Assembly (NCBI RefSeq): GCF_002968285.2
Contig: NZ_CP134400.1
Span: 744,001-808,000, forward strand
Origin: Mycobacterium sp. ITM-2016-00318
GTDB lineage: Bacteria; Actinomycetota; Actinomycetes; Mycobacteriales; Mycobacteriaceae
DNA: 64,000 nt
Direction of reading: 5' to 3'
Made by a program: the position numbers and the translations under genes. The notes under the pieces are model-generated. The model made no database searches. It had not been told where the DNA came from and saw only the letters and a list, made by a program, of their open reading frames with translations. This document shows positions 31,795-39,691 of the stretch, piece by piece. Within the stretch, counting starts at the first letter, position 1. Every line of letters begins with the position of its first letter.

Positions 31795-32604
31795 ATGAGT
31801 TTCAAGTCTGCCGTCAACCGGGCCACCGGCAACGCTGCACTGCAGCGGGTGGCCAGGGCCGGCTATCTGATCAGCGGCACGCTGCACCTTCTCGTCGCGA
31901 GCATCATCGTGCGGATCGCGCTCGGCTCCTCGGGAGAGGCGGATCAGACGGGCGCGCTGGCCACGCTTGCGAGCAGACCGTTGGGTACTCCGACGCTGTA
32001 TGTCGTCACCGCAGGCCTGATCGCGCTGGCGTTGTGGCGACTGTCCGAGAGCGTGCTGGGCCTGCACCCTGCCGAGCACTCCCATGCGCACCAGCGTGAC
32101 TCGCCGATCACTCACCGGCTCAAGGCCTTCGGGTTGGCGCTGGTTTACGGCGCAGTGGCCGCGACGGCGATCCAGTTCGCCCTCGGCACCCATTCGCGAG
32201 GAAGCCGCCGGACGGCCGGTTTGAGCGCCAAGCTGATGCAGTCCGGCGGCGGCAAGGTCCTTCTGGTGGCCGTCGGCGTCGTCATCCTCGTCATCGGCGC
32301 GTACTACGCGCACAAGGGCGCGACGCGGAAGTTCCTCAACGACCTCAACGCCGACGGCGGGCGGCTGTTGACGGCATTGGGCGTCTGCGGCCACGTGGCC
32401 GAGGGCCTGGTGCTGTCGGCGGCGGGCATACTCCTGATCGCGGCGACGGTTCTCGACGACCCGGCCAAGGCGACCGGACTGGACGGCGCGGTCAAGGCGC
32501 TCGGCTCGACCCAGTTCGGCGGGGTCATATTGATCATCGCCGCAGCGGGTTTCGCGGCATACGGTCTCTACAGTCTGGCGTTGACGCGGTACTCGCGAAT
32601 GTGA
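31795..32604 (+). CDS. DUF1206 membrane protein
   Basis: 269 residues, six membrane segments arranged as three two-helix repeats, each beginning with a pattern like RAGYLISGTLHLLVASIIVR, FGLALVYGAVAATAIQFALG and GVCGHVAEGLVLSAAGILLI. DUF1206 proteins are polytopic, found next to stress genes, and have no proven function. It is convergent with the phosphotransferase gene, five bases away. Confidence 0.88.
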   Translation: MSFKSAVNRATGNAALQRVARAGYLISGTLHLLVASIIVRIALGSSGEADQTGALATLASRPLGTPTLYVVTAGLIALALWRLSESVLGLHPAEHSHAHQRDSPITHRLKAFGLALVYGAVAATAIQFALGTHSRGSRRTAGLSAKLMQSGGGKVLLVAVGVVILVIGAYYAHKGATRKFLNDLNADGGRLLTALGVCGHVAEGLVLSAAGILLIAATVLDDPAKATGLDGAVKALGSTQFGGVILIIAAAGFAAYGLYSLALTRYSRM

Positions 32605-32609
32605 CGGGC

Positions 32610-33386
32610 TCAGTCGTGCACCGCTTTGGCGAGCGCGACATAACGCGTCAGGTTGTCGGGATCGGCGATCGCGGCCCGCACGACGCGGATGGCGACGTAC
32701 GCGCGGGCGCGGTCCTCGTCGAGGCCTGCGGAGTCGACCAGCGCGTAGAACCGTCGCTGCACGCCGAAGCGGATGTTGTCGGCGATGTTGTCCCAGCGGT
32801 GCCACAGCATCGGCGCTATCTCGTAGTGCGGGTCGCCGTTGACAGGCTTCGGCGAGACGGCGAGCCACGGCGCGCGGTCGGCGGCGAGCACGTTGCCGTA
32901 ATGGAGATCGCCGTGCAGGACGGCGTCGGCAGGCTCGGGTGCGAGTTCGCGGCACAGCACGACGGCCTGTTCGACCAGGCGGTGCGGGATCGCCGCGCTG
33001 CGCGGCAGCCCGGCGAACTCGTCGGCCCACTGCGCGAGGAGCGTGGACAGCGACGGCAACTGCGGCATCGCGGGCACGTGTAGCCGTGGGTAGAGGGTGG
33101 CGACCGCCGCGCAGGCCTCCGCGTCGACCAGACCGTCGAGCGACGTGGTGTGCAGCCGCTCCAACAGCAGGGCCCGTCGGTGCGGATCGGCCCGCAGCAG
33201 CCGCACAGCGCCCTCGCCGTTCCACCGCCGCAGTACCAGATGCTCGTGGGCGGAATGCCCGATCTTGAGCACGGCCGGCTCACCGTCGGATGACCGCACG
33301 GGCAGCACCGAGGACCGGGAGCCGCGCACGACGTCGCCGTCGGCTCGCAGGTCCCATTCGTCGACGAGGTCGTCGACCTCGCTCAC
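32610..33386 (-). CDS. aminoglycoside/hydroxyurea-type phosphotransferase (APH(6) family)
   Basis: 258 residues. VLKIGHSAHEHLVLRRWNGE gives the ATP-binding Lys region, LLLERLHTTSLDGL the hinge, VLHGDLHYGNVLAADRAPWL the catalytic HGD..N loop and SPKPVNGDPHYEIAPML the metal-binding Asp. These match the family containing streptomycin 6-kinases. Chromosomal relatives in soil actinobacteria often have unknown natural substrates, so resistance cannot be assumed. The GTG start overlaps the stop of the molybdenum hydroxylase pseudogene. Confidence 0.85.
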   Translation of the reverse strand: MSEVDDLVDEWDLRADGDVVRGSRSSVLPVRSSDGEPAVLKIGHSAHEHLVLRRWNGEGAVRLLRADPHRRALLLERLHTTSLDGLVDAEACAAVATLYPRLHVPAMPQLPSLSTLLAQWADEFAGLPRSAAIPHRLVEQAVVLCRELAPEPADAVLHGDLHYGNVLAADRAPWLAVSPKPVNGDPHYEIAPMLWHRWDNIADNIRFGVQRRFYALVDSAGLDEDRARAYVAIRVVRAAIADPDNLTRYVALAKAVHD

Positions 33387-34028
33387 GCGGGCAGCAGGGC
33401 GTCACACATCACGGGCAAGTCTCGCACCCGCACGCCGGTGGCGTGGTAGACGGCGTTGACGATCGCCGCGGCCGAGCCGACGATGCCGATCTCGCCCGCC
33501 CCGCGCGAGCCCATCGGGTTGGAGTGCTCGTCGACGCTGTCGAGCCAGATCGCGTCGATGTCACCGATGTCGGCGTGCGAACTGATGTGATAGGTCGCCA
33601 GGTCGTGAGTGACGATGTGGCCGAACCGGTGGTCGCGCACGCTCTCCTCGTGCAGCGCCATGGACAGCCCCATGGTCATGCCGCCGATCAGCTGGGACCG
33701 CAGCGTCGTCGGGTTGATGACCCGGCCGACCGAGAACACGCCGAGCCTCGGCGACGGGATGCAGCGCGTCGGTGTCGCCGAGGCCCGCCGCGGTGACGAT
33801 CTGCGCGCCGTCGTGGGCGACGGCGAACGCGAGGCAGGTCGTCGCGCGCCTGCCGTCGAGCAGCACGGTGCACGATCCGCACTGGCCGTGGTCGCAGCCC
33901 TTCTTCGGCGCGGTGACGCCGAGGTGCTCGCGCAGCAGGTCCAACAGGGTCACGCGGTTGTCGATGCGTAGAGAGCGGGAGCTGCCGTCGACGTCGAGCG
34001 TGATGTCAGTGAAGTGGGCTGACTCCAT
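33383..34028 (-). pseudogene. molybdenum hydroxylase operon remnant: 2Fe-2S subunit start fused out of frame to large-subunit end
   Basis: From 34028 the frame encodes the N-terminal 2Fe-2S subunit of a xanthine-dehydrogenase/PaoABC-type enzyme: LLDLLREHLGVTAPKKGCDH with GQCGSCTVLLDGRRATTCLA, up to DALHPV. Near 33750 the sequence switches, in another frame, to the extreme C-terminus of the molybdenum-binding subunit: LGVFSVGRVINPTTLRSQL, GGMTMGLSMALHEESV, GEIGIVGSAAAIVNAVYHAT. The second iron-sulfur half, the FAD subunit and most of the large subunit are missing, which indicates one internal deletion of some 3 kb. Neither part can be functional. Confidence 0.88.
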
Positions 34029-34081
34029 CAGGGCGACGTACCCCGTAACCAGGGGCGCAAACAGTCAGCGCACGGCGATCG

Positions 34082-34414
34082 TCAACCGCGGATCTGGATG
34101 TTGTCCCCGCCGCGGCTGCATTCCGTGCCGAAGCCGTTGACCATCGCCTCGCCGGCCGACGGCGTCCAGCAATCCCATCCGTCGAAACGGATCCACGCGC
34201 CGTCGGGCGCGACGGAGAACTCGCTCAAATAGCGGTTGACGACGGCCATCGCGTCGGCGCAGGTGACGGTGCCCGATGCGACGACGACGTTGCCGGCAGG
34301 CGGAGCGCCGATGGCACCACATTCGTCACCGGCGCCGGCCGGCGCGACGGCGGGTTGGACCGACGCGGCGGCGACAACCAGTGCGGCCAGCCCGGCGCAG
34401 CGGCGAAACGACAT
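34082..34414 (-). CDS. small secreted protein with cysteines
   Basis: 110 residues. The signal peptide SFRRCAGLAALVVAAASVQP-AVA is followed by a mature region with four Cys (DECGAI, VTCADA, WDCWTP, TECSRG) and aromatic residues in AWIRFDGWDCW. Two disulfides are likely. Similar small exported mycobacterial proteins are uncharacterised. It is divergent from the flavoprotein gene across 62 bp. Confidence 0.75.
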   Translation of the reverse strand: MSFRRCAGLAALVVAAASVQPAVAPAGAGDECGAIGAPPAGNVVVASGTVTCADAMAVVNRYLSEFSVAPDGAWIRFDGWDCWTPSAGEAMVNGFGTECSRGGDNIQIRG

Positions 34415-34476
34415 GTCGAGACTGTACGACAGCGGCGCGTGCGGTTACCTGCCGTTGACGTGGGTATCAGGAGGCG

Positions 34477-35412
34477 GTGACTGAAGAGTGGGAATGCGCG
34501 GTCGTCGGAGCGGGCGCGGCGGGTCTGAGCGCCGCCCTCGTGCTGGGCAGGGCGCGTCGCCGAACGCTGGTGATCGACGCCGACGACCAGAGCAACCGGG
34601 CATCGGAGGTGATCGGCGGCCTGCTTGGCTATGACCGGCGTCCGCCCGCGGAGCTGTACGCCGCCGGCCGCGAGGAGCTCAAGGAGTATCCGGACGTCGA
34701 TTTTCGGCACGGGACCGTTACCAGTGGCCGTCAGGTCCAGGGCGGTTTCCTGCTGGAGATCGACGGCGGCGACGAGATCTGCGCTCGCCGGGTTCTGCTG
34801 GCGACCGGTATGCGCTACCACCCGCCCGAGATTCCCGGGCTGACCGCATTGTGGGGCACGACGGTCTTCCAGTGCCCGTTCTGCCACGGCTGGGAGATGC
34901 GGGACAAGCGGTTGGCGGCGCTGGCGGCCGATGGCACCGCCATGCACGCTGCGCTGATGCTGCGCGGGTGGACCGAGGACCTCGTCCTGCTGACCGACGG
35001 TCCCCCGAAGTTGTCAGATGAGGACCACGAGATGCTGCGAGGTGCGAATGTGCGGATCGACGATCGACGAATCGTCGAATTGGTCGGCGAAGGCCGACAA
35101 TTGACCGACATCGCGTTCGCCGACGGGGAGCGGTTGGCGCGGGACGGATTGCTCGTCGAGGCGCCGCTGCGGCAACGTTCACCGCTGGCCGAGCAACTGG
35201 GCGTCGAGTACAGATCGGGCGCGTGCGCCGTCGACGAGATCAAGGTCGACGAGATCTACCGGACGACGGTCGAAGGCGTCTTCGCCGCGGGCGACAACTG
35301 CACCGACCAGCCGCATCTGCCGAGCACGATGGAGAAGGGCTCGAAGGCGGCCATGATGGTGGTGCAGAGCCTGCTGTCCGAACTATTCGGAATGCCCTAC
35401 CCGCCGACGTGA
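34477..35412 (+). CDS. thioredoxin-reductase-like NAD(P)/FAD oxidoreductase
   Basis: 311 residues from GTG after AGGAGG. FAD site AVVGAGAAGLSAALVLGRAR, redox motif FQCPFCHGWEMRDKR (CPFC) and the terminal GVFAAGDNCTDQPHLPSTME. The CxxC is in the position used by TrxB, but the second nucleotide-binding glycine motif is weak (ALAADGTAMHAALML), so it belongs with TrxB-like or ferredoxin-NADP reductase-like flavoproteins rather than true TrxB. Partner unknown. Confidence 0.85.
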   Translation: MTEEWECAVVGAGAAGLSAALVLGRARRRTLVIDADDQSNRASEVIGGLLGYDRRPPAELYAAGREELKEYPDVDFRHGTVTSGRQVQGGFLLEIDGGDEICARRVLLATGMRYHPPEIPGLTALWGTTVFQCPFCHGWEMRDKRLAALAADGTAMHAALMLRGWTEDLVLLTDGPPKLSDEDHEMLRGANVRIDDRRIVELVGEGRQLTDIAFADGERLARDGLLVEAPLRQRSPLAEQLGVEYRSGACAVDEIKVDEIYRTTVEGVFAAGDNCTDQPHLPSTMEKGSKAAMMVVQSLLSELFGMPYPPT

Positions 35413-35639
35413 CCGACCTCACGTCAGGCGATTTCCCAGCTCAGCAGCCCACCTGTAGGCTGGTGTCAACGTCGGCGGTCGAAAGACCAAGCCGACGACG
35501 TCGTAAGACACCTCCCAGACCGTGCACCATGCACAAGGTTTCCTCGCGGCGATCGATGTTGCCCACCGGCAATCTCGCCACACTTGTGCTATGCCGATTC
35601 ACCCGGCGAAGCGCAACCGATGCCTGAAGGGCACTCACC

Positions 35640-36992
35640 ATTACAAGCACACAATCCTTCGCTGATCTCTGCGTGGACGAACGACTCATCAGGTCGCTCG
35701 CGGCGCGCGGGATCGACGTCCCCTTCCCGATTCAGGAGAAGACGCTTCCCGACACGCTCGCCGGACGAGATGTGTTGGGCCGCGGCAAGACCGGCAGCGG
35801 TAAGACGCTCGCCTTCTCCATCCCACTGGTGACCCGGCTCGACGCCACGCAACGCCGCGGCCGTCCGAGCGGCCTGGTGCTGGCGCCCACCCGTGAGCTG
35901 GCGACCCAGATCGCAGCGACGCTCGAACCGCTGGCCCGCGCGCTCAACCTCAAAGTCACCACGATCTTCGGCGGTGTCTCGCAGAGCCGTCAGGAGAGCG
36001 CGCTGCGGTCAGGCGTCGACATCGTCGTCGCGTGCCCCGGCAGGCTCGAAGACCTGATGCGCCAGCGCGTCATCAGCCTCGATTCGGTCCAGGTCACGGT
36101 CATCGATGAAGCCGACCACATGGCTGACCTGGGCTTCCTGCCCGGCGTCACCAGGATCCTGGCCGCCACGCCCGCAGGCGGGCAGCGGATGCTGTTCTCC
36201 GCGACGCTGGACAACGGCGTCGACAAGCTGGTGAAGCGGTTTCTGCGGCAGCCGGTCACGCACTCCGTCGACGAAGTCAATTCGCCCGTGGCGCAGATGA
36301 CCCACCACGTATTCCACGTGGGGGGTGTGCAGGCCAAGAAGGAACTGGTGCACCACCTCGCGTCGGGCACCGGACGGCGAATCCTCTTCATGCGCACCAA
36401 ACATCAGGCCAAGAAGCTCGCCAAGCAGCTCAGCGAGGCCGGCGTGCCGTCAGTTGACCTGCACGGCAACCTTTCTCAGCCCGCGCGTGACCGCAACCTC
36501 GCCGCGTTCAGCAGCGGCGAAGCGCGCGTCCTCGTCGCAACCGACATCGCCGCTCGCGGCGTGCACGTCGACGAGGTCGAACTCGTCGTGCACGTCGATC
36601 CGCCGATGGAGCACAAGGCCTACCTGCACCGGTCCGGCCGCACCGCACGCGCGGGCAATGCCGGCGACGTCGTCACCGTCGTGCTGCCCGAGCAGCGCAG
36701 GGACACCAATGCGCTGATGCGCAAAGCGGGCATCAACGTCCGTCCGCAGGATGTCGTCGCGCACTCGGCGCCGGTCAGCGCGCTGGTCGGCGACATCGCA
36801 CCGTTGCGCAAGTCCGCTCCTCGCACCGACCAGCCCGCCAGGGCACAGGCCGTCGCGAAGGCGGGCGGAAACGGGAACCGGCGTCGTCGCAAGCCGGGTG
36901 CGAGGTCCGGGTCGGGCGGCTCGGGCGGCGCAGGCGGCGGCCAACCGCACACCCGCAACCACGCCGGCCGTCGGCGCGCTGTCTCCCGATAG
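35640..36992 (+). CDS. DEAD-box RNA helicase, probably initiated at ATT
   Basis: 450 residues from ATT, or 439 from the GTG at 35673. GKTGSGKTLAFS (motif I), PTRELATQ (Ia), ATDIAARG and HRSGRTARAGN (V, VI) and IDEADHM (DEAD) are complete, with a basic Gly/Arg-rich tail after residue 395. The upstream in-frame codons ITSTQSFADLCVDERLIRSL supply the family's N-terminal Phe-containing Q-motif region. No ATG, GTG or TTG precedes them after the in-frame TGA at 35625, while GAAGGG lies 8 nt before the ATT. Related helicases unwind structured RNA in the cold; a cold-shock gene follows. Confidence 0.85.
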   Translation: MTSTQSFADLCVDERLIRSLAARGIDVPFPIQEKTLPDTLAGRDVLGRGKTGSGKTLAFSIPLVTRLDATQRRGRPSGLVLAPTRELATQIAATLEPLARALNLKVTTIFGGVSQSRQESALRSGVDIVVACPGRLEDLMRQRVISLDSVQVTVIDEADHMADLGFLPGVTRILAATPAGGQRMLFSATLDNGVDKLVKRFLRQPVTHSVDEVNSPVAQMTHHVFHVGGVQAKKELVHHLASGTGRRILFMRTKHQAKKLAKQLSEAGVPSVDLHGNLSQPARDRNLAAFSSGEARVLVATDIAARGVHVDEVELVVHVDPPMEHKAYLHRSGRTARAGNAGDVVTVVLPEQRRDTNALMRKAGINVRPQDVVAHSAPVSALVGDIAPLRKSAPRTDQPARAQAVAKAGGNGNRRRRKPGARSGSGGSGGAGGGQPHTRNHAGRRRAVSR

Positions 36993-37040
36993 TGCCGCTC
37001 GTACGGCGAAAAATGTTTTGCCACAATTGAATTGGGCAAT

Positions 37041-37068
37041 CAAGGTTATCCATGATAGCCTTGCCTAG
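37041..37068. promoter_or_regulatory. inverted repeat and possible iron-box-like sequence upstream of cspA
   Basis: CAAGGTTATC-CAT-GATAGCCTTG forms 10-bp arms with one mismatch in an AT-rich island. Read on the minus strand, 37050-37068 is CTAGGCAAGGCTATCATGG, which matches 12 of 19 positions of the IdeR consensus TTAGGTTAGGCTAACCTAA. Either could be an operator or a 5'-UTR structure for cold-shock control. Confidence 0.3.
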
Positions 37069-37111
37069 GATGTTGTTCTACATCCGTACAAAGTGAAAGA
37101 AGTAAGCAAGT

Positions 37112-37315
37112 ATGACGCAGGGCACTGTGAAATGGTTCAACGGCGATAAGGGCTTCGGCTTCATCGCCCCCGACGGCGACGGCGCAGACGTGTTCGTCCA
37201 CTATTCAGAGATCCAGGGCAACGGCTACAAGTCGCTCGAGGAGAACCAGAGGGTGGAGTTCGATATCGAACAGGGCCAGAAGGGTCCTCAGGCGGTCAAA
37301 GTAACGGCCGTCTGA
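37112..37315 (+). CDS. cspA: cold-shock protein CspA-type
   Basis: 67 residues, a single cold-shock domain: [20 protein letters not shown] with both RNP motifs (KGFGFI and VFVHYSEI) and the ending [14 protein letters not shown]. It binds single-stranded nucleic acid as an RNA chaperone in the cytoplasm. An AAAGAAGTAAG ribosome region precedes it, and a strong hairpin follows the stop. The adjacent helicase gene suggests joint cold or RNA-structure stress response. Confidence 0.95.
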   Translation: MTQGTVKWFNGDKGFGFIAPDGDGADVFVHYSEIQGNGYKSLEENQRVEFDIEQGQKGPQAVKVTAV

Positions 37316-37330
37316 CATCCGTTATCCAAT

Positions 37331-37360
37331 GTGGGCTGGTGGGTTTTCCTACCAGCCCAC
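37331..37360 (+). terminator. strong hairpin terminator after cspA
   Basis: A 10-bp perfect stem (GTGGGCTGGT with ACCAGCCCAC) extends by three more pairs to a TTTT loop. It starts 16 bp after the cspA stop and is followed by the pyrimidine-rich TTCTCTGTTC. Confidence 0.85.
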
Positions 37361-37441
37361 TTCTCTGTTCCGGGGACGTGCCGACCACTGCCGCTCATGT
37401 TCAGCAGGCGCGCCGCTCGGTAGAGGTGCGATGATCAGTCG

Positions 37442-38245
37442 ATGAGGCGAGAAGTCGGTGTCGAACTCGACGTCGAGATCGTCGCGCCGACGACGTTGGA
37501 GTTCCAGATCGCCGTTGCGCCGCATCCCACGGCGGAGGTGTCCGAAACGCTGTCGTTCCTGTTGGACGGAAAGCCGCTGGAGCCTCTGGAGGTCACCGGT
37601 GTACACGGCAATCGCATTCACAAGATGGACGCCGCGACCGGCAATCTGAAGGTCAATTACGCCGCGACGGTCGTCGGTCGGACCGATCCGGCGCCGGTCA
37701 CCGAATACGACCTCTCGATGTATCTTCGTCCGAGCCGTTATGCGGAGGCCGACAAGTTCTTTGGTTTCGCCGCAACAGAATTCGGCAAGTACGGCGATTC
37801 GACCACCCTCCTGGAGAAGGTGTCCTCCTGGGTGGGCACGCGGCTCAAGTACGTGCCAGGGTCAAGCGACCCGATCGACGGCGCGGCGGACACGTTGCTC
37901 GCAGGCGAAGGCGTGTGCCGCGACTACGCACACCTGGTCGTCGCGCTGTTACGGGCCGTGAACGTCCCCGCCCGCCTCGTGTCGGTGTATGCGCCGGGGC
38001 TGTATCCGATGGACTTCCACGCGGTCGCCGAGGCGTTCGTCGAGGGGCAATGGCGGGTGGTCGACGCCACCCTGTTGGCCCCGCGGCAGACCTTGGTGCG
38101 TATCGCCACCGGACGCGACGCCGCCGACACCGCATTCCTCGATAACCACGGTGGCCCGGTGAACCTGGACAAACTTCTCGTCACGGCGATCGTCGACGGC
38201 GACCTGCCGAGGGACTCGATCGATCAGTTGGTGTGCATCGGCTGA
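37442..38245 (+). CDS. transglutaminase-like cysteine protease family protein
   Basis: 267 residues. The catalytic Cys is in GEGVCRDYAHLVVALLRAVN, His in MDFHAVAEAFVEG and Asp in WRVVDATLLAP, the order of bacterial transglutaminase-like enzymes. Residues 1-95 form an N-terminal beta domain as in the BTLCP group with Bact_transglu_N. There is no signal peptide. Likely an amidase or peptidase; in mycobacteria such genes often sit in circularly permuted ATP-grasp/alpha-E operons, which are absent here. Confidence 0.88.
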   Translation: MRREVGVELDVEIVAPTTLEFQIAVAPHPTAEVSETLSFLLDGKPLEPLEVTGVHGNRIHKMDAATGNLKVNYAATVVGRTDPAPVTEYDLSMYLRPSRYAEADKFFGFAATEFGKYGDSTTLLEKVSSWVGTRLKYVPGSSDPIDGAADTLLAGEGVCRDYAHLVVALLRAVNVPARLVSVYAPGLYPMDFHAVAEAFVEGQWRVVDATLLAPRQTLVRIATGRDAADTAFLDNHGGPVNLDKLLVTAIVDGDLPRDSIDQLVCIG

Positions 38246-38257
38246 GGCTGGTACGCG

Positions 38258-38398
38258 TCAACGCTTCTTGTCGTGGAACAAGGCGTTGGCCGCCGAGACC
38301 GCCTTGGCGTCCGACTTGGCATGCTTGGCGGCGCGCTTTTCCTTCAGCGATTTACCGGACTTCTTGGTCATGGATTGTCGAGGAGACTTGTCGGACAT
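38258..38398 (-). CDS. small Lys-rich basic protein
   Basis: 46 residues, MSDKSPRQSMTKKSGKSLKE, KRAAKHAKSDAKAVSAANAL, FHDKKR; about a quarter are Lys or Arg. An AAGGGG ribosome site stands upstream. Similar 45-60-residue basic proteins are widespread in mycobacteria and may bind nucleic acid or ribosomes, which is inference. Its stop lies 12 bp from the convergent transglutaminase stop. A 6-bp hairpin (GGCCCC/GGGGCC, 38403-38423) precedes the start. Confidence 0.65.
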   Translation of the reverse strand: MSDKSPRQSMTKKSGKSLKEKRAAKHAKSDAKAVSAANALFHDKKR

Positions 38399-38498
38399 CG
38401 CGGGCCCCTTGCTTGTAGGGGCCTGGTTGGTCCCGATTCCCCGACCCTACTCCCCGGTGACGAACTCGGCGTGTGGTCGCCTCGGTCGACCGGCGTTG

Positions 38499-38514
38499 TA
38501 GAGCAGGGACTCTA
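38499..38514. promoter_or_regulatory. TetR operator site 1 (TAGAR-N6-YTCTA), overlapping the regulator's -10
   Basis: TAGAGCAGGGACTCTA is a perfect 5-bp-arm palindrome. Its last two bases are the first two of TAATAT (38513-38518), a -10 element that ends 6 nt before the ATG at 38525, as in a leaderless promoter. Binding here would block the regulator's own transcription. Two more copies occur at 39606 and 39633. Confidence 0.7.
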
Positions 38515-38524
38515 ATATCGTGGG

Positions 38525-39118
38525 ATGGCGCGACCTCCGCTGCACGACACCGACGCGATGCTGGACGCCGCTCGCGGACTGCTCCTGCAACACGGTGGCC
38601 GAGCAGCGACGATCGAGGCGATCGCCGAGGCTAGCGGCGCGCCCGTCGGCTCCATCTACCATCGCTTCGGCTCGCTCGAGGTGTTGGTCACCCGGCTGTG
38701 GATGCGCGCGGTGCAGCGCTCGCAGGCGTCGTTCCTGGCGGTGATGGATACCCCGGATGCGACCGAAGCCGCTGTAGCTGCGGCTCTTTCGATTTTCGAC
38801 TTCTGCACACAACACCCGGCGGATGCGCGGCTGCTTGCCTCGTTCGGCCGCGAGGAGTTGATCGGCGCCACCCCGGCGGGCCCCCTCGCCGGGGAACTCG
38901 CACAACTCAACCGCCCGGTGCAGCGGGCGGTGAAGGAGATGGCCGAGCGGTTGTACGGCACGCGAAGTCGCCGGGCCTTCGATCGCACGATGCTTGCGGT
39001 GTTCGACCTTCCATACGGCGCGACGAAGCGCTACCTCGTCAGCGGCGCCAAGCTGCCGGCAGGCCTCCGTGACGATGCGGAGACAGCCGTGCGGGCCGTC
39101 ATCGACGCGCCGCTGTAG
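38525..39118 (+). CDS. TetR-family transcriptional regulator
   Basis: 197 residues. The HTH is DAARGLLLQHGGRAATIEAI, AEASGAPVGSIYHRFGSLEV. The ligand domain is all-helical with AAVAAALSIFDFCTQHPADA and ends near RAVIDAPL. It appears to be made from a leaderless mRNA. A palindrome overlapping its -10 and two like it upstream of the SnoaL-like gene indicate that it represses itself and the convergent gene at 39122. Confidence 0.9.
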   Translation: MARPPLHDTDAMLDAARGLLLQHGGRAATIEAIAEASGAPVGSIYHRFGSLEVLVTRLWMRAVQRSQASFLAVMDTPDATEAAVAAALSIFDFCTQHPADARLLASFGREELIGATPAGPLAGELAQLNRPVQRAVKEMAERLYGTRSRRAFDRTMLAVFDLPYGATKRYLVSGAKLPAGLRDDAETAVRAVIDAPL

Positions 39119-39121
39119 CGC

Positions 39122-39562
39122 CTAGGACTGGCGCCGTGAGCGATCGAAGAAATCGATCAAGGCCGCGGTATCGAAGTGGAACATCTGCGCCCTCGAGAAC
39201 TTTCCGTCGCGTACCTCGTACAGGGCGAGCACTTCGGACTCGAAGCGGTCGCCGTCCGGGCTGACGCCGCGGTTGCGGTACGTGACCACGACCTCGTTGT
39301 CGCCGACCGCAACGACTCGGGGGTCCATCCGTCGCTCGGCCTCGGTGGGCTGAAGCGGTCCCCAGGTCCCCAGCCACGTCTTCTCGGGGTCAGATTCGAG
39401 TTGATCCCGCAGCACGTTCTTGCCCTTCAACCGGCCGCCGTAAGGCAGCGACGGCGCTTCATGGAATTCGAGTTCGTCGTGATAGAGCCGGTTCAGCGTC
39501 TCGGCATCGCGGTCCTCGACCGCTTTGATCACCGCGAGCACGACATCGGCATTGCTGGTCAT
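39122..39562 (-). CDS. SnoaL / nuclear transport factor 2-like protein
   Basis: 146 residues with the cone-shaped NTF2 fold pattern: ADVVLAVIKAVEDRDAETLN, RLYHDELEFHEAPSLPYGGR, VVTYRNRGVSPDGDRFESEV, ALYEVRDGKFSRAQMFHFDT. Such proteins are small-molecule isomerases, hydrolases or binding proteins. GGAGCAAGAG precedes the ATG. Its promoter carries two copies of the TetR operator, so it is the likely target of the convergent regulator. Confidence 0.85.
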   Translation of the reverse strand: MTSNADVVLAVIKAVEDRDAETLNRLYHDELEFHEAPSLPYGGRLKGKNVLRDQLESDPEKTWLGTWGPLQPTEAERRMDPRVVAVGDNEVVVTYRNRGVSPDGDRFESEVLALYEVRDGKFSRAQMFHFDTAALIDFFDRSRRQS

Positions 39563-39605
39563 CTCTTGCTCCAGATCTTTCTCAGTGGCGGAACTGACAC
39601 AGTAA

Positions 39606-39621
39606 TAGAATATACGCTCTA
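39606..39621. promoter_or_regulatory. TetR operator site 2, over the -10 of the SnoaL-like gene
   Basis: TAGAATATACGCTCTA on the plus strand; on the minus strand the centre reads TATATT, a good -10 sequence about 50 bp before the SnoaL-like start. Arms and spacing equal those of site 1. Confidence 0.65.
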
Positions 39622-39632
39622 ATACTGAAATC

Positions 39633-39648
39633 TAGAGTAGATGTTCTA
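39633..39648. promoter_or_regulatory. TetR operator site 3, upstream of site 2
   Basis: TAGAGTAGATGTTCTA has the same TAGAR-N6-YTCTA form. Its start is 27 bp from that of site 2, so two dimers could bind across the -35/-10 region of the SnoaL-like gene. Confidence 0.65.
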
Positions 39649-39691
39649 AAACTGGCTGGGTTGCCCTGCTCGAGGGGGATAGTGGTCGCCG

